From Verrucomicrobiia bacterium (lineage in GTDB: Bacteria > Verrucomicrobiota > Verrucomicrobiia > Limisphaerales > Palsa-1400): DNA of 7,769 bases. The stretch covers positions 1 through 7,769 of the forward strand of contig JAICXV010000081.1 of NCBI GenBank assembly GCA_025934545.1. The letters run 5' to 3'. The position numbers and the translations under genes were made by a program. Shown here piece after piece: positions 6,394-7,769 of the stretch (position 1 is the stretch's first letter; each line of letters opens with the position of its first letter). The notes under the pieces were generated by a model, which made no database searches, was not told the DNA's origin, and saw only the letters and a list, made by a program, of their open reading frames with translations.

Positions 6394-7295
6394 CAGTCGG
6401 TCCTCATGTTTTTCTTCTGTGGATACAGACGATGGATTGCAAATAGAACGATGAGCAAAACGATCAATGCCATCCAGCCATTGATCAATTCGTCGGTGCC
6501 CCACAACCACGTCGCGGTTCCGTTCACCGGCGTCGATACGAACCGATACGATTTGAGCCAAAAAATCCAACCGGCGTGCAGCCCAATGGATAGAAACAGC
6601 GAGCCGCTGCGTTGATAAGCAACTGCGAGAATGATGCCGGCGACCAACAGCACGAATACTTTTGGAATGAGCACTTGTACGTCCGTCAGCCCGGCGAATT
6701 TTTGCGGTAGCATTGCCAGGCCGGTTGACCACGTCACGGTTTGTGGCTCCGGGACCTTTTGAAAGAAGTGAACCAGCGCATAGATCAGGCTGCTGACAAA
6801 AATGGCAGTGCCCAGACGCCACACTTTTCGCATCGACCCAAACAATGCGCCGCGAAAAAGAATTTCCTCGACGATTGCGACCAGAATCGAGGCGGTTCCT
6901 GCGCTTAATAAGTGATGGGCAATCTCGTGGCCGGATGTTGGTAAATGAGATTTGCGTGCTCCGCTGACAATCGCGAGGGCGGCGATGATCGCGAGTGAAC
7001 CAAAACCAATCAAAATTCCCGGGATGATGTCTCGCCATTTTTCGGCAGGATTCGCAAAGCCAAGTTCTCGCCAGGATTTAATGTCCATTGTCCGCAGCAG
7101 GGGCCACAAGCAAATGAGCGCCAGACCGAGAACCGAACGGTCGACGTATCGGTGGAACGGTTGTTTTGCCACCGCACTGAGACCGTGGCCATGAGCAGCG
7201 ACTGCTTGCGCACTATTATAGAGCAATGGTGCCAACAACGCGCCGCCAATGAAGACGACGACAAAATAAATTGCCAGCGGGCGTGTCAACCGCAT
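6393..7295 (-). CDS. CPBP family intramembrane metalloprotease
   Basis: From ATG 7295 to TGA at 6395-6393 this gives 300 residues; TTG 7313 would add six, and neither start has a good Shine-Dalgarno site. The protein is a multi-pass membrane protein with hydrophobic segments near 6-27, 55-68, 89-111, 131-142, 157-176, 209-226 and 273-290. The CPBP (CAAX protease/Abi) signature is present: EEILFRG with Glu143-Glu144 and Arg148, His176 in ALVHFF, and His240 in SIGLHAGWIFW. These are the expected catalytic residues, so it is likely active. Members cleave near prenylated or other membrane-bound C-termini in eukaryotes; most bacterial members have unknown substrates and some act in bacteriocin immunity. 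It shares a one-base stop/start overlap with comF, so the two are an operon. No bacteriocin gene is visible nearby. Confidence 0.93.
   Translation of the reverse strand: MRLTRPLAIYFVVVFIGGALLAPLLYNSAQAVAAHGHGLSAVAKQPFHRYVDRSVLGLALICLWPLLRTMDIKSWRELGFANPAEKWRDIIPGILIGFGSLAIIAALAIVSGARKSHLPTSGHEIAHHLLSAGTASILVAIVEEILFRGALFGSMRKVWRLGTAIFVSSLIYALVHFFQKVPEPQTVTWSTGLAMLPQKFAGLTDVQVLIPKVFVLLVAGIILAVAYQRSGSLFLSIGLHAGWIFWLKSYRFVSTPVNGTATWLWGTDELINGWMALIVLLIVLFAIHRLYPQKKNMRTD
6401..6405 (-). promoter_or_regulatory. Shine-Dalgarno GAGGA for comF inside the upstream gene
   Basis: Read on the minus strand, GAGGA (6405 to 6401) lies 7 bases before ATG 6393, within the last codons of the CPBP gene. This is the strongest ribosome-binding site in the window and supports coupled translation of the pair. 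Confidence 0.8.
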
Positions 7296-7327
7296 CGCAG
7301 AGTTGTAGAGCAAGAACAGGGCGAAAG

Positions 7328-7341
7328 TCGAGGGTCGAGGG
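7328..7341. repeat. Tandem heptamer TCGAGGG x2
   Basis: TCGAGGG occurs twice back to back, preceded by GCGAAAG. It lies about 32 bases upstream of the protease start on the minus strand, where it reads CCCTCGACCCTCGA. Two copies are too few for a regulatory claim; a role as an operator or as a slipped repeat is possible. Confidence 0.6.
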
Positions 7342-7358
7342 CCTGAGATCGGTTTTGC

Positions 7359-7501
7359 TTTTGGAGTGCGGCGGCAGAGGCGCTGCTTTTAGATTTTCGC
7401 CCCATGTGTTGACACACCGATTCGGCGCGAAACAGATCTCTACAACCGTCGGAGAATCCGAAAGCGGTGTCGTCGCTGCGCTCTGCCACCGCACTCCAAA
7501 A
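7359..7501. repeat. 143-bp element with 21-bp near-perfect terminal inverted repeats
   Basis: The left end at 7359-7379 (TTTTGGAGTGCGG then CGGCAGAG) and the right end at 7481-7501 are reverse complements with one mismatch in 21. Inside are a smaller palindrome TGTGTTGACACA (7405-7416) and loosely paired AGAT..TTTCG..CC / GG..CGAAA..ATCT segments around it, so the whole piece could fold into a branched stem. There is no ORF for a transposase. The shape fits a MITE-like or REP/BIME-like non-coding mobile repeat; I cannot see clear target-site duplications, because the flanks are T- or A-rich and ambiguous. Confidence 0.7.
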
Positions 7502-7526
7502 AAAGCTGCGTCCACCGCATTCCAAA
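7486..7526. repeat. Direct repeat of the element's right end
   Basis: CCACCGCACTCCAAA at 7486-7500 recurs at 7512-7526 with one change (CCACCGCATTCCAAA), a 26-base offset. The second copy lies just outside the 143-bp inverted-repeat element. It could be a remnant of a neighbouring element or of an imprecise insertion. Confidence 0.65.
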
Positions 7527-7570
7527 AATTCCCATCTTGCAACGGCGGCGTTTTTGTGGCCTATTTTCTC

Positions 7571-7592
7571 TCCCTCGGCGGGTCCGCCGGGA
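7571..7592. other. GC-rich hairpin just upstream of the tRNA
   Basis: CGGCGG (7576-7581) and CCGCCG (7584-7589) form a perfect palindrome around GT, with TCC/GGA able to extend it past a bulge. It ends 8 bases before the mature tRNA 5' end. It may lie in the tRNA leader transcript. No T-run follows on either strand. Confidence 0.5.
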
Positions 7593-7599
7593 GCCCAAT

Positions 7600-7674
7600 G
7601 CGCGGTTAGCTCAGTGGTAGAGCATCACCTTGACACGGTGGGGGTCGTAGGTTCAATCCCTACACCGCGCACCA
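7600..7674 (+). tRNA. tRNA-Val (anticodon GAC), CCA encoded
   Basis: A complete cloverleaf is readable. Acceptor stem GCGCGGT (7600-7606) pairs with ACCGCGC (7664-7670), discriminator A at 7671, and CCA at 7672-7674 is encoded. The D stem is GCTC/GAGC (7609-7612, 7620-7623). The anticodon stem is TCACC/GGTGG (7625-7629, 7637-7641) with one T-G pair. Its 7-base loop TTGACAC puts GAC at 7632-7634, reading GUC and GUU valine codons. The T arm is GTAGG/CCTAC with loop TTCAATC. A run of six T follows directly at 7675-7680 and may help end transcription, but no separate hairpin precedes it. No other tRNA is visible nearby. Confidence 0.97.
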
Positions 7675-7769
7675 TTTTTTCGATTTCCGCCGCGTGCTGT
7701 GCCTCAACACGCACACTTCAAAATCGCCACCGTCAACTTTACTCTTTGCCATGCCGTTCGATTGGAATA

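Larger units (their letters stand above)
7296..7599. other. Repeat-rich intergenic region between the protease gene and tRNA-Val
   Basis: About 300 bases without a credible gene. Short overlapping ORFs on both strands here follow the repeat structure and show no protein motifs. The region contains a tandem TCGAGGG, a 143-bp inverted-repeat element, a third partial copy of that element's end, and a hairpin just before the tRNA, all listed separately. A weak promoter for the tRNA may be TTGCAA at 7537-7542 with TATTTT at 7562-7567, but the 19-base spacer is long and I give it little weight. Confidence 0.7.

Noticed and set aside
6394..7038. Upstream extension of the comF frame to a 462-residue ORF
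   Set aside because: It runs through the CPBP gene in another frame and shows no family motif. The TGATG overlap and the GAGGA site fix the comF start at 6393, and ComF proteins normally have about 230-250 residues.
7359..7526. CRISPR array
   Set aside because: Only two or three imperfect copies with irregular orientation; the pattern is inverted ends, not regularly spaced direct repeats.
7216..7609. Several short ORFs on both strands in the repeat region
   Set aside because: They overlap one another across the inverted repeats and have no motif or ribosome-binding site; the palindromic DNA generates them.
7675..7680. Stand-alone intrinsic terminator after the tRNA
   Set aside because: Six T follow the tRNA, but no dedicated hairpin precedes them other than the tRNA acceptor itself, so it is only mentioned in the tRNA entry.
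7751..7769. Possible start of a next gene (ATG CCG TTC GAT TGG AAT, MPFDWN)
   Set aside because: Only six codons are visible and no Shine-Dalgarno site precedes the ATG, so it cannot be supported from this window.

Overview
The window looks like an ordinary stretch of chromosome from a free-living, moderately GC-rich bacterium. A member of the Verrucomicrobiota or a related PVC lineage is my best guess. That guess rests on three things: a secreted prenyltransferase/squalene-oxidase-repeat protein, frequent non-ATG starts with weak Shine-Dalgarno sites, and intergenic DNA rich in palindromic GC-rich repeats. It is an inference, not a demonstrated assignment.

Layout, left to right. At 1-648 (+) is the C-terminal two thirds of a zinc-dependent histone-deacetylase-family amidohydrolase, cut by the window edge. 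A 414-base gap follows. It holds little except a possible 40-codon leader ORF whose stop overlaps the start of the next gene as ATGA. At 1063-3546 (+) is a large soluble hybrid histidine kinase, PAS-GAF-PAS-HisKA-HATPase-receiver. At 3574-4737 (+) is an exported alpha/alpha-toroid protein with squalene-cyclase-type repeats but no DXDD catalytic motif. It converges with a minus-strand UlaG-like metallo-beta-lactamase-fold hydrolase (4738-5532), and the two stop codons together form the palindrome TGATCA.

Further right on the minus strand is a tight two-gene unit. A CPBP-type intramembrane protease (7295-6393) overlaps a ComF-family phosphoribosyltransferase-like protein (6393-5650) at TGATG, with a good Shine-Dalgarno site inside the upstream gene. 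A perfect 15-bp inverted repeat lies just downstream of comF. The DNA between the CPBP gene and a tRNA-Val(GAC) at 7600-7674 (+) is a patchwork of repeats: a tandem TCGAGGG, a ~143-bp element with 21-bp near-perfect inverted ends, an extra copy of the element's end, and a GC-rich hairpin just before the tRNA.

The genes do not form one obvious pathway. The kinase and the exported toroid protein are close enough (27 bases) to be co-transcribed, and CPBP-comF is almost certainly an operon. I found no phage, IS transposase, CRISPR array or defence system. The least explained items are the 7359-7501 inverted-repeat element, the exported toroid protein paired with the kinase, and the possible leader ORF of the kinase.
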